A stretch of DNA of 21,802 nucleotides from CALWZE01 sp964645785. GTDB taxonomy: Bacteria > Bacillota > Clostridia > Oscillospirales > Ruminococcaceae. The translations under genes were made by a program, and so were the position numbers. Each line of letters starts with the position of its first letter. Position 1 is the first letter of the stretch. The stretch is taken from positions 1-21,802 of the forward strand of contig CAZYAV010000039.1 in the NCBI GenBank assembly GCA_964645785.1. Direction: 5' to 3'. Below the pieces are notes generated by a model. It saw only the letters and a program-made list of their open reading frames with translations, was not told the DNA's origin and searched no databases. Shown here piece by piece: positions 1-9,459 of this stretch.

Positions 1-723
1 GTATCTATGAAGCAGCTCCTGGAAGCCGGCGTCCACTTCGGTCATCAGACCCGCCGGTGGAACCCCAAAATGGCGCCGTATATCTTTACGGAGCGCAACG
101 GCATCTATATCATCGACCTGCAGAAGACGGTGAAGATGCTGGATGTTGCGTATGAGTTTGTGCGCCAGGCCGCGACCGAGGGGGACATCCTCTTTGTCGG
201 CACCAAAAAGCAGGCGCAGGAGTCGATCCGCGACGAGGCGGAACGCTGCGGGATGCATTATGTCAACGCGCGCTGGCTGGGCGGTATGCTGACCAACTTC
301 CGCACCATTCGCCGCCGCATCGCGCGCCTGGATCAGCTCAAGAAAATGCGCGAGGACGGCACGTTTGATCTGCTGACCAAAAAAGAGGTCAGCAAGCTGG
401 AGCTTGAAATCGAGAAGCTGGAAAAGTTCCTCGGCGGCGTCAAGAAGATGGAGCGCCTGCCCGCGGCCGTGTTTGTCGTGGACACCCGCAAGGAGCACAT
501 CGCCATTGCGGAAGCGCGCAAGCTGAATATCCCGATCGTCGCGATTGTGGACACCAACTGCGACCCGGACGAGGTCGATTATATCATCCCTGGCAACGAC
601 GACGCGATTCGCGCGGTCAAGCTGATCTGCGGCGCGATGGCGGACGCGGTTCTCTCCGCGCGGCAGGGCGAGCAGTTCAGCGAGGAAGAAGAGGCGGCGG
701 AGCAGGAGAAGGACGCCGAGTAA
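1..723 (+). CDS. rpsB: 30S ribosomal protein S2, 5'-truncated by the window edge
   Basis: Ribosomal protein uS2 of the small subunit, needed for S1 docking and translation initiation. The frame is open from base 1: the first codons read Val-Ser-Met, then Lys-Gln-Leu-Leu-Glu-Ala-Gly-Val-His-Phe-Gly-His-Gln. In the family the protein usually begins Met-Ala-Val-x-Ser-Met-Lys-Gln, so only about two or three codons are missing, and the ATG at base 7 is an internal Met rather than the start. Further S2 landmarks are the Arg-Trp-Asn-Pro-Lys-Met segment, Val-Gly-Thr-Lys-Lys-Gln-Ala and Arg-Trp-Leu-Gly-Gly-Met-Leu-Thr-Asn. The tail is acidic (Glu-rich), as is common. tsf follows after 43 bp, the usual rpsB-tsf operon. 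The promoter lies outside the window. Confidence 0.97.
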   Translation, partial: VSMKQLLEAGVHFGHQTRRWNPKMAPYIFTERNGIYIIDLQKTVKMLDVAYEFVRQAATEGDILFVGTKKQAQESIRDEAERCGMHYVNARWLGGMLTNFRTIRRRIARLDQLKKMREDGTFDLLTKKEVSKLELEIEKLEKFLGGVKKMERLPAAVFVVDTRKEHIAIAEARKLNIPIVAIVDTNCDPDEVDYIIPGNDDAIRAVKLICGAMADAVLSARQGEQFSEEEEAAEQEKDAE

Positions 724-766
724 GGCAGCAAACGGATTATTTATCAATTGAAGGAGTTTGATCGAT

Positions 767-1669
767 ATGGCTTTTACGGCTAAGGATGTGCAGGCTCTGC
801 GCGAGCGCACGGGCTGCGGCATGATGGATTGCAAAAAGGCGCTGACCGAGTCCGACGGCGATATGGACAAGGCAATTGAGTTCCTGCGGGAAAAGGGACT
901 CGCCGCCGCGGCGAAAAAGGCCGGCCGCATCGCGGCCGAGGGCATTGTGCTTGCGGTTGTCAAGGACAAGGCCGGCGTGATTATCGAGGTCAACGCGGAG
1001 ACCGACTTTGTCGCGAAAAACGACAGCTTCCGGGAGTTCGTCGACGCCTGCGCAGACGCGGTGATTGCGCAGAACCCCGTGGATGTCGAGGCACTGCTTG
1101 CCTGCAGCGTGAACGGCACCACGATTGACGCGATGCTCAAGGACAAGATCCTGACCATCGGGGAGAACATCAAGGTGCGCCGGTTCGACCGCTATGAGGG
1201 CGTGCTGGTGCCGTATGTTCACGGCGGCGGCACCCACGCGGTAATCGTCAAGTTTGACACCGACGACGCGACGGCGGCAAAGCCCGCGTTCAACGAGTAC
1301 GCAAAGGATATCGCCATGCAGATTGCGGCGGCCAACCCGGGCTACCTCTGCAAGGAGGATGTGCCGGCGGAGGATATTGCGAAAGAAAAGGAAATCCTCA
1401 CTCAGCAGGCAATCAACGAGGGCAAGCCCGCCAATATTGCCGAGAAGATGGTCATGGGCAGAATTGGCAAGTTCTATAAAGAAAACTGCCTGCTTGAGCA
1501 GCCGTTCGTCAAGGACGACAAGATCACCGTCCAGCAGTATACGGACAACACGGCGAAATCACTCGACGCGGACATCAAAATTGTCGCGTACTCCCGCTAT
1601 GAAAAGGGCGAGGGTCTCGAAAAGCGGCAGGACGATTTCGCGGCCGAGGTCGCGAGCATGCAGAAATAA
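767..1669 (+). CDS. tsf: Elongation factor Ts
   Basis: EF-Ts is the guanine-nucleotide exchange factor that regenerates EF-Tu-GTP in the cytoplasm. The 300-residue product opens with a UBA-like N-terminal domain (Val-x-x-Leu-Arg-Glu-Arg-Thr-Gly-Cys-Gly-Met-Met-Asp-Cys-Lys-Lys-Ala-Leu) and carries the EF-Tu-contacting Thr-Asp-Phe-Val-Ala-Lys-Asn motif near residue 80. Length matches the family. An in-frame TTG nine bases upstream is open, but AAGGAG at 751-756 sits 10 nt before the ATG at 767 and the conserved N-terminus begins Met-Ala-Phe-Thr-Ala, so ATG 767 is chosen. It is co-transcribed with rpsB, and a strong terminator follows 47 bp after the stop. Confidence 0.97.
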   Translation: MAFTAKDVQALRERTGCGMMDCKKALTESDGDMDKAIEFLREKGLAAAAKKAGRIAAEGIVLAVVKDKAGVIIEVNAETDFVAKNDSFREFVDACADAVIAQNPVDVEALLACSVNGTTIDAMLKDKILTIGENIKVRRFDRYEGVLVPYVHGGGTHAVIVKFDTDDATAAKPAFNEYAKDIAMQIAAANPGYLCKEDVPAEDIAKEKEILTQQAINEGKPANIAEKMVMGRIGKFYKENCLLEQPFVKDDKITVQQYTDNTAKSLDADIKIVAYSRYEKGEGLEKRQDDFAAEVASMQK

Positions 1670-1716
1670 TTTCCGCTGCCGACTCTGACAAAAAACGGAG
1701 GCAGGGAAAACAGAGA

Positions 1717-1751
1717 AGAGAGCCGCGCTATAATAGCGCGGCTCTCTTTTT
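1717..1751 (+). terminator. Rho-independent terminator of rpsB-tsf
   Basis: Perfect 14-bp stem (1717-1730 with 1734-1747), 3-nt loop TAA, running into TTTTT at 1747-1751. It ends the rpsB-tsf transcript. Confidence 0.93.
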
Positions 1752-2293
1752 GGCACGCTGCCAACCTTGTCCGTTATCTCAAAAGAGGGGCGGATGGGCA
1801 GAAGCACATTTTCGTGAATATCGCGTGCACCCTCCAGGCAAAGCGCACAAGCCTGGGGATTCTCCACAAAGCCGCAACAGGCAAAACCACCCCACAGCGC
1901 CCCGAAAACCGGCGCTGTAAGCCGCACAAAGGCGCAGTGGGCAACAAGCAGCGGCGAACCGCTTCGGCTCAGCTGCGAAGAGCCTCTATGCGGCAGATTG
2001 CGGCAGCGATGCTGCGGCGAGAAACAGCGCGACATCGTGGGCGCAAACATGGATTTTTGCATGGACACCGTGCGGCTCGTCCTTTGCCGGTTCAGACCTC
2101 GCATTGCACCCGCATAACAGAGAATGTCGCTCACTGCGCGCACCCGTGAAATAGCCTCGGGAACGGGAAGAAATCGTGGAGAAACTGCGCAAAGCCGCTG
2201 CGGGCAGACCGGGCGCAGCAGCGGCGAAAAGCGGACAAACCCCGCGGCGCCCTGCCTTCAGCCCCGCTTTCAGGCAGGCTCGGCTTGGCCGGG
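1752..2293. other. Gene-free stretch between tsf terminator and secA 3' end
   Basis: No open frame here has both a ribosome binding site and recognisable protein character; the open frames are short and overlap one another in several frames. Downstream of secA on the minus strand there is one 7-bp hairpin (2251-2257 with 2272-2278) that could slow polymerase, but it lacks a following U-run, so I do not call it a terminator. The purpose of the remaining sequence is not visible. Confidence 0.5.
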
Positions 2294-4996
<2,703 letters not shown>

Positions 4997-5034
4997 CTAT
5001 CTTACCTCTTTATATCTGTTTTTCACATTTAAAC

Positions 5035-5064
5035 ATTCTACATCCCGCAGTATCCTTATGTCAA
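5035..5064 (-). promoter_or_regulatory. Sigma-A-type promoter of secA
   Basis: On the minus strand, TTGACA (5059-5064), an 18-bp spacer and TAGAAT (5035-5040), followed about 38 nt later by the secA start. It is back-to-back with the promoter of the NifU-like operon, giving a compact divergent control region of about 165 bp. Confidence 0.75.
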
Positions 5065-5096
5065 ATGACAAATGTCGGGCAAGCGGCTTTTTCGGC

Positions 5097-5125
5097 TTGA
5101 AAACCGGGCAAAATACGGATATACT
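5097..5125 (+). promoter_or_regulatory. Sigma-A-type promoter of the NifU-like/GGGtGRT operon
   Basis: TTGAAA (5097-5102), exact 17-bp spacer, TATACT (5120-5125). The start codon at 5164 follows with AAGGAG at 5152-5157, giving a short 5' leader of about 30 nt. Confidence 0.8.
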
Positions 5126-5163
5126 TATAAACGGTTAGGATTAGAAATCGAAAGGAGCACAAT

Positions 5164-5856
5164 ATGAATTATTCCCATGAAGTAGAGCGCATGTGCCCGG
5201 TCGCCAAAGGACCGAACCACGGCCCCGCGCCTATTCCCGAAGAGGGACGCTGGGTCAAATCCACCCAGATTACGGACATTTCCGGCCTCTCGCACGGTGT
5301 GGGCTGGTGCGCGCCGCAGCAGGGCGCCTGCAAGCTGACCCTGAACGTGAAAAACGGCGTCATCGAGGAGGCGCTGGTGGAGACCCTGGGCTGCTCCGGC
5401 ATGACCCACTCGGCCGCCATGGCCGCCGAGATCCTGACGGGCAAGACCATTCTGGAGGCGCTGAACACCGACCTCGTCTGCGACGCAATCAACGTCGCGA
5501 TGCGCGAAATTTTCCTGCAGCTTGTCTACGGCCGCACACAGACCGCCTTTTCCGAGGACGGCCTGCCCATCGGCGCGTCGCTGGAGGATCTCGGCAAGGG
5601 GCTGCGCTCGCAGGTCGGCACCATGTTCTCGACCTCCGCAAAGGGCGTCCGCTACATGGAGATGGCGGAGGGGTATGTCCTCTCCCTCGCGCTGGACGAG
5701 AACAGCGAGGTAATCGGCTATAAATTTGTCCGCCTGGGCAAGATGCTGGAGGATATCCGCCACGGCGTCGATCCCAAGGAGGCGTATGAGAAGAATATCG
5801 GCACCTACGGGCGCTACGACGGCGCGGTCAAATACATCGACCCGCGCGAAGAATAA
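5164..5856 (+). CDS. NifU/IscU-like iron-sulfur scaffold family protein, partner of GGGtGRT protein
   Basis: A 230-residue protein with a NifU_N/IscU-like core. The segment Gly-Val-Ile-Glu-Glu-Ala-Leu-Val-Glu-Thr-Leu-Gly-Cys-Ser-Gly-Met (65-80), followed by Gly-Lys-Thr-Ile-Leu-Glu-Ala-Leu (93-100), matches the scaffold signature in which a conserved Cys after Gly helps hold an Fe-S cluster. Candidate ligands are Cys49, Cys56, Cys77 and Cys106, plus Cys11. The Gly-Trp-Cys-Ala-Pro-Gln-Gln-Gly-Ala-Cys stretch replaces the usual first-cysteine region of IscU, and the C-terminal half (about 115-230) is extra compared with a 130-residue IscU. Expected location is the cytoplasm. It lies 18 bp upstream of the GGGtGRT gene in one operon. 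No experimentally defined function is known to me; cluster or metal handling is an inference from the fold signature. Confidence 0.8.
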   Translation: MNYSHEVERMCPVAKGPNHGPAPIPEEGRWVKSTQITDISGLSHGVGWCAPQQGACKLTLNVKNGVIEEALVETLGCSGMTHSAAMAAEILTGKTILEALNTDLVCDAINVAMREIFLQLVYGRTQTAFSEDGLPIGASLEDLGKGLRSQVGTMFSTSAKGVRYMEMAEGYVLSLALDENSEVIGYKFVRLGKMLEDIRHGVDPKEAYEKNIGTYGRYDGAVKYIDPREE

Positions 5857-5874
5857 GAGAGGAGGCGCTTGAAT

Positions 5875-6873
5875 ATGGCAAACTTTGAGGGCAAAGAGAG
5901 AAGAATGGGCAAAATCAACGCCTTTCTTTCGGAAAACGGCTTTGCGTCCATGGAGGCCTGCATGGAGCTGTGCAAGTCCAAGGGCGTTGACCCCGAAGCG
6001 ATTGTAAAGGGCGTGCAACCCATCGCGTTTGAAAACGCGGTGTGGGCGTATACGCTCGGCTGCGCGCTCGCGCTCAAAAAGGGCGCGAAGGACGCGCCGA
6101 CCTGCGCGGAGCTGATCGGCGTGGGGCTGGAGGCGTTCTGCGTCCCCGGCTCGGTGGCGGAGCAGCGCAACGTCGGGCGCGGCCACGGCAACCTGGGCGC
6201 GATGCTGCTGCGCGAGGAGACCGACTGCTTCTGCTTCCTGGCGGGGCACGAATCCTTTGCGGCGGCCGAGGGCGCCATCGGGATTGCACGCACCGCGAAC
6301 AAGGCGCGCAAAAAGCCGCTGCGGGTCATTCTCAACGGCCTTGGCAAGGATGCGGCGTTCATCATCTCCCGCATCAACGGCTTCACCTATGTCGAGACCG
6401 AGTACGATTTCCAGACCGGCACGCTGAAGATTGTCCGCGAGATCAAATACTCGGACGGCGAGCGCGCGGCGGTCAAGTGCTACGGCGCGAACGACGTGCT
6501 TGAGGGCGTCGCGATCATGAAGCACGAGAAGGTCGACGTCTCGATTACCGGCAACTCGACCAACCCGACCCGGTTCCAGCACCTTGTTGCGGGCACCTAT
6601 AAAAAGTGGGCGAACGAGAACGGCCGCAAGTACTTCTCGGTCGCGTCCGGCGGCGGCACCGGCCGCACCCTGCATCCGGACAATGTCGCGGCGGGTCCTG
6701 CCTCCTACGGCCTGACCGACTCGATGGGCCGTATGCACGGGGACGCGCAGTTTGCGGGCTCCTCCTCCGTCCCGGCTCATGTCGAGATGATGGGGCTCAT
6801 CGGCGCGGGCAACAACCCGATGGTCGGCATGACCGTCGCGTGCGCGGTTGCGTGCGCGGAGGCGAACCAGTAA
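5875..6873 (+). CDS. GGGtGRT family protein (function unknown)
   Basis: A 332-residue soluble protein carrying the family-defining heptad Gly-Gly-Gly-Thr-Gly-Arg-Thr at 259-265, followed by a conserved-looking C-terminus rich in Gly, His and Met (Ser-Met-Gly-Arg-Met-His-Gly-Asp, then Gly-Ala-Gly-Asn-Asn-Pro-Met-Val-Gly-Met). There are many cysteines (29, 33, 63, 77, 89, 118, 120, 202, 323, 327). An upstream in-frame TTG (5869) lies only 3 nt after AGGAGG (5860-5865), whereas ATG 5875 is 9 nt from it, so ATG 5875 is the start. It is the second gene of a two-gene operon with the NifU-like protein and ends before a strong terminator. The family name is recognised from its motif; no biochemical role is known to me. 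Glycine-rich motif and scaffold partner suggest nucleotide or cofactor chemistry, but that is speculation. Confidence 0.85.
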   Translation: MANFEGKERRMGKINAFLSENGFASMEACMELCKSKGVDPEAIVKGVQPIAFENAVWAYTLGCALALKKGAKDAPTCAELIGVGLEAFCVPGSVAEQRNVGRGHGNLGAMLLREETDCFCFLAGHESFAAAEGAIGIARTANKARKKPLRVILNGLGKDAAFIISRINGFTYVETEYDFQTGTLKIVREIKYSDGERAAVKCYGANDVLEGVAIMKHEKVDVSITGNSTNPTRFQHLVAGTYKKWANENGRKYFSVASGGGTGRTLHPDNVAAGPASYGLTDSMGRMHGDAQFAGSSSVPAHVEMMGLIGAGNNPMVGMTVACAVACAEANQ

Positions 6874-6908
6874 ACAGGCGCAAACGCCCTGCGCAGAGTA
6901 AATCAGAG

Positions 6909-6957
6909 GCCGGGCACATCATTTGGCGGAATCCGCGATGATGTGCCCGGCTTTTTT
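6909..6957 (+). terminator. Rho-independent terminator of the NifU-like/GGGtGRT operon
   Basis: Perfect 14-bp outer stem (6909-6922 with 6938-6951), a small inner stem GCGGA/TCCGC in the loop, then six T at 6952-6957. Confidence 0.93.
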
Positions 6958-7178
6958 GCGCCAAAACAGATTTTTGGGGAGCCGGCTTATGTAAAAGGAC
7001 AGCGGAGGAGCGGTCGCCCCGCCTTTTCCGCTGCCGAAAGCGTCCGGACGTACCGACCGGCCGCAGCGCCGGATAGCCTGGCCGCGACGGGCTGGCAGGC
7101 CGCGCCCCGCGATGGGCGAATCGCGCGTGTCGGGGCGGGGCGCGGAATTTGCCCGGCAGACTGCCGCACAGAAAACGC
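6958..7178. other. Gene-free, GC-rich spacer
   Basis: No supported gene. It contains a GC-rich nested hairpin (GCCCCG 7104-7109, continuing into GCGAT 7109-7113, opposed by ATCGC 7120-7124 and a CGGGGC further on), ending shortly before the next promoter. Nothing else is recognisable. Confidence 0.4.
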
Positions 7179-7206
7179 TTGAATTTGCCGCAAAATTTGG
7201 TATACT
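7179..7206 (+). promoter_or_regulatory. Sigma-A-type promoter upstream of the HExxH gene
   Basis: TTGAAT (7179-7184), 16-bp spacer, TATACT (7201-7206), embedded in a local AT-rich island. The next large gene starts 247 nt downstream, so the transcript has a long leader that may itself be translated. Confidence 0.65.
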
Positions 7207-7233
7207 ATTATTTAATGGCACAGGAGGCCAGCT

Positions 7234-7347
7234 TTGCTGTACCCGGCGCCCGCGTATGGCGCCGGAATTTCCGGCTTGTGCGCGGCGGTGCGGCTGCTGT
7301 GTTGGGGTTTTGGAATTTTGGGCTGGCAGCTTCCCCGCAGGCAGTGA
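7234..7347 (+). CDS. Candidate 37-residue hydrophobic leader peptide
   Basis: A short open frame starting with TTG 7234 lies 6 nt after a perfect AGGAGG (7222-7227) and about 20 nt downstream of the predicted transcription start. The peptide begins Met-Leu-Tyr-Pro-Ala-Pro-Ala-Tyr, has a mostly hydrophobic middle (Gly-Ile-Ser-Gly-Leu-Cys-Ala-Ala ... Leu-Leu-Cys-Trp-Gly-Phe-Gly-Ile-Leu-Gly-Trp) and ends in Pro-Arg-Arg-Gln, a layout compatible with a single membrane segment. It stops at TGA 7345-7347, 106 nt before the HExxH gene. I recognise no family. A competing reading is a leaderless 77-residue frame from ATG 7215 that stops at TGA 7446-7448, just before the next start codon. One or neither may be real. 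Confidence 0.3.
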   Translation: MLYPAPAYGAGISGLCAAVRLLCWGFGILGWQLPRRQ

Positions 7348-7453
7348 CCGGCTCAAGGCTGCATTGCGCCGGGGTTCGGCGCTGCGGCTGTGCAGCGGCT
7401 TTGGGTTGTTTTATCGCGCTTTCAATGAACGTTTTCCATAAGGAGTGAGCTTT

Positions 7454-8146
7454 GTGATTGGCAGCATTGTCGGCTATAGTGTGAACAATGCGTATTTCCT
7501 GCGCGCGCAGGATGCCCGGATTGCGCAGCAGGCGGCGGTTCAGCAGAACGCCGGAATCCAGAACGCGCACCAGCGGTCGGTTCAGCTGGAACGCCCGGTG
7601 CAGCCGGTGCAGCCCACCGCCGCGGTGCGGCCGGAAACGCCGGAGAGCCTGTTTGACCCGTTTGCGCGGCAGGGGATGGATCTTGTCGAGCTCGGCGTCC
7701 GGCTACGGATTACCCCTTACCGGCAGGAGGTCGACTCAAGCGCCCTGACCCGGCAAAGCGGCGAGCAGGAGCCTGTCGGCGCAGAGGCGGTGCAGGCCGC
7801 CGCGGAAGAGGGCGAGTGCAAAACCTGCGCGGAGAGAAAGTATCAGGACGGGTCGGACGACATGGGCGTCTCGTTCAAAACGCCGACGCGGGTTGACCCG
7901 AACATCGTGGCCGCCGCGGTGCGCGGGCACGAGATGGAGCATGTCGGGCGGGAGCAGGCGAAGGCGCAGCGGGAAAACCGCCGCGTTGTCAGCCAAAGCG
8001 TGACCTATCACACCGCAATCTGCCCCGAATGCGGCAAGGTGTATGTCTCGGGCGGCACCACCCGCACGACAACCGTCGCAAAGCCCGAGCAGCAGGGCGC
8101 GGACGCGCAGGCGCAGTGGCGCAAGCCGTTTTCCGAGCTGGCGTGA
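7454..8146 (+). CDS. Putative metalloprotease-like protein with HEMEH and two CxxC pairs (SprA-related type)
   Basis: A 230-residue protein with a low-complexity, Gln/Ala/Pro-rich N-terminal 110 residues and a compact C-terminal domain. The domain holds Cys-Lys-Thr-Cys (122-125), Tyr-Gln-Asp-Gly-Ser-Asp-Asp, Val-Ser-Phe-Lys-Thr-Pro, the zincin-like His-Glu-Met-Glu-His (159-163), Val-Val-Ser-Gln-Ser-Val, and Cys-Pro-Glu-Cys-Gly-Lys-Val-Tyr-Val-Ser-Gly-Gly (190-201). I recognise this combination as the SprA-related family of bacterial proteins, whose function is unsettled; HExxH suggests zinc binding and possibly proteolysis, and the cysteine pairs a structural zinc. The start is GTG 7454, 8 nt after AAGGAG (7440-7445); an earlier in-frame GTG at 7445 overlaps that binding site and is rejected. 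It sits alone between its promoter and a terminator. There is no clear signal peptide, although the first residues are mildly hydrophobic. Confidence 0.7.
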   Translation: MIGSIVGYSVNNAYFLRAQDARIAQQAAVQQNAGIQNAHQRSVQLERPVQPVQPTAAVRPETPESLFDPFARQGMDLVELGVRLRITPYRQEVDSSALTRQSGEQEPVGAEAVQAAAEEGECKTCAERKYQDGSDDMGVSFKTPTRVDPNIVAAAVRGHEMEHVGREQAKAQRENRRVVSQSVTYHTAICPECGKVYVSGGTTRTTTVAKPEQQGADAQAQWRKPFSELA

Positions 8147-8166
8147 GCAGAATCCGAACAGAATTT

Positions 8167-8191
8167 AAGGCCGCCTTCTGGCGGCCTTTTT
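8167..8191 (+). terminator. Rho-independent terminator after the HExxH gene
   Basis: Nine-bp stem AAGGCCGCC (8167-8175), loop TTCT, GGCGGCCTT (8180-8188), continuing into a T run to 8191; 20 bp after the stop codon. Confidence 0.92.
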
Positions 8192-8402
8192 GCATTCCGC
8201 AAATACCGCGCGCCGGGCGGCCGGGCGGGGGCAAAAGCGCCGGGCGGGGAAACGGACAGTTCTGCCGGACGGGGTGCGGCAGGCCGCCCGGACAGGAAGG
8301 CGAGCCGTTCCAATAAGGCGGTGAGACGTTGTGGGGAAACGCAGGCGCACGGCGACCCTGCAAGGCGGTTCCAGCGGCGGCAAAAGATTTTTAAATTGCC
8401 CC
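8192..8402. other. Gene-free spacer upstream of the MerR-type promoter
   Basis: GC-rich sequence with no supported gene, repeat or RNA motif that I can identify. Confidence 0.4.
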
Positions 8403-8433
8403 TTGACTCTCACGTTGCGTCATAGCGTATGAT
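8403..8433 (+). promoter_or_regulatory. MerR-family promoter/operator with 19-bp spacer
   Basis: TTGACT (8403-8408) and TATGAT (8428-8433) are separated by 19 bp rather than 17. An imperfect dyad, CTCTCACG (8407-8414) / TTG / CGTCATAG (8418-8425), with 6 of 8 positions symmetric, fills the spacer. This over-long spacer with a central dyad is the known hallmark of promoters that MerR-type activators untwist. It points at the downstream MerR/TipA-like gene, so autoregulation is likely. Confidence 0.85.
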
Positions 8434-8706
8434 AACAAACAGGGCGCGGAAGGTGCAGCGCAAAGCCCGCCCTGCCGCCCGAACGGTGGGGAGCCTGAGC
8501 AGGCGGAAAGCTGCCTGCTTTGGCCGGGAAATGAGAAAGCTGCGCGCAAAACGCCGGTGCGCGGGGGATGGCGCTAACGGGTCGCCGCACGGCCTTGGGG
8601 GAGGTTCGCCGGGGGCAATCCCAAGCCCGGGCATAACCCGGAAAAACGGCGCGCCTGAGGCGATGCAGCCGACCGCACCGAATCTTGACACAGGGGAGGG
8701 GATGCC
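8434..8706. other. Long leader of the MerR/TipA-like gene
   Basis: About 270 nt between promoter and start codon. The only long open frame starts inside the -10 box without a ribosome binding site and looks like chance. There are a few short GC-rich hairpins but no known riboswitch or leader motif. A TTGACA at about 8683 has no fitting -10 box before the gene. Confidence 0.4.
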
Positions 8707-9459
8707 GTGACAGAGCAATGGATGTCCGTCCGGCAGATTGCGGAATTGACCGGGATTACCCCCCGGACGCTCCGCTATTACGATGAGATCGGGCTTTTAA
8801 AGCCGGGGAAGGTGACCGAAGCGGGCTACCGCCTGTATGACGAAGCGGCGCTCGGCCGCCTGCAAATGATCCTGCTGTTCCGCGAACTGCGGTTCCCGTT
8901 AAAGGAAATCAGGCGCATCCTCGACAATCCGGACTTTGACCTGAACGAGGGTATTGCGCAGCAGATCCGGCTGCTGGAGATGCAGTATCGTCACCTGGGG
9001 GAGCTGATTGCCTTTTCCCGGGAGATTTTAAGCAAAGGAGTGACAACAATGAATTTTGAGGTATTTGACAAAAGCGAGATGGAGGCCTACGAGGCGGAGG
9101 TCAAGGCGCGGTGGGGGGACACGGAGGCGTACAAGACCTTTTGCCGCAGGCGGTCCGCCCGCAGCCAAGCCCAAAGCGGCCGACTTGCGCAGGAGCTGAT
9201 GGCGATATTCTGCGCGTTCGGCCGGCTGAAAGAGCAGCCCCCGCAGGCTGATGCGGTGCAGGCCAAGGTCGCCGCGCTGCAGGGCTTTATCACCGACCAC
9301 TATTACACCTGCACGGACGAGATTCTCGGCGGGCTAGGCAAGCTGTACACGGAGGACGCGCGCTTTAGGAAAAACATCGACCGCGCCGGCGGGGAGGGGA
9401 CGGCAGATTTTGTCGGCCGGGTAATTGCCGCGTACTGCGCCAAAAAGCGGGCATCCTGA
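8707..9459 (+). CDS. MerR-family activator with TipAS drug-binding domain (TipAL/Mta-like)
   Basis: A 250-residue transcription activator. Residues 5-75 form a MerR winged helix (Ser-Val-Arg-Gln-Ile-Ala-Glu-Leu-Thr-Gly-Ile-Thr-Pro-Arg-Thr-Leu-Arg-Tyr-Tyr-Asp, then Glu-Ile-Gly-Leu-Leu-Lys-Pro). A dimerisation coiled-coil helix spans about 80-110, and residues 115-250 form a TipAS-like ligand-binding domain (Arg-Trp-Gly-Asp-Thr-Glu-Ala-Tyr, Tyr-Thr-Cys-Thr-Asp-Glu-Ile-Leu-Gly-Gly-Leu-Gly, Tyr-x-x-Asp-x-Arg-Phe). In known relatives this domain traps cyclic thiopeptide antibiotics and the protein switches on multidrug-resistance genes or itself. The start is GTG 8707 with GGGGAGGGG at 8693-8701. 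A strong internal ribosome binding site precedes Met115. No target efflux gene lies in this window; the next gene downstream is in the opposite direction. Confidence 0.92.
   Translation: MTEQWMSVRQIAELTGITPRTLRYYDEIGLLKPGKVTEAGYRLYDEAALGRLQMILLFRELRFPLKEIRRILDNPDFDLNEGIAQQIRLLEMQYRHLGELIAFSREILSKGVTTMNFEVFDKSEMEAYEAEVKARWGDTEAYKTFCRRRSARSQAQSGRLAQELMAIFCAFGRLKEQPPQADAVQAKVAALQGFITDHYYTCTDEILGGLGKLYTEDARFRKNIDRAGGEGTADFVGRVIAAYCAKKRAS
9034..9051 (+). promoter_or_regulatory. Internal ribosome binding site and start for a TipAS-only product
   Basis: AAAGGAG (9034-9040) lies 8 nt before an in-frame ATG (9049-9051, Met115). Translation from it would yield a 136-residue stand-alone ligand-binding domain ending at 9459. 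The Streptomyces tipA gene is known to make a long (TipAL) and a short (TipAS) protein from one frame, and this site provides the same arrangement. Confidence 0.75.

Noticed and set aside
2251..2278. Hairpin after secA as a terminator
   Set aside because: Only a 7-bp stem with a 14-nt loop and no T run on the minus strand.
5125..6780. 551-codon open frame on the minus strand opposite the NifU-like/GGGtGRT operon
   Set aside because: Arg/Ala/Val-rich antisense shadow with no ribosome binding site; the plus strand has promoter, two binding sites and a terminator.
8429..8710. 93-codon frame upstream of the MerR/TipA-like gene
   Set aside because: Its ATG lies within the -10 box, so it could not be on that transcript; there is no ribosome binding site and the composition is random-looking.
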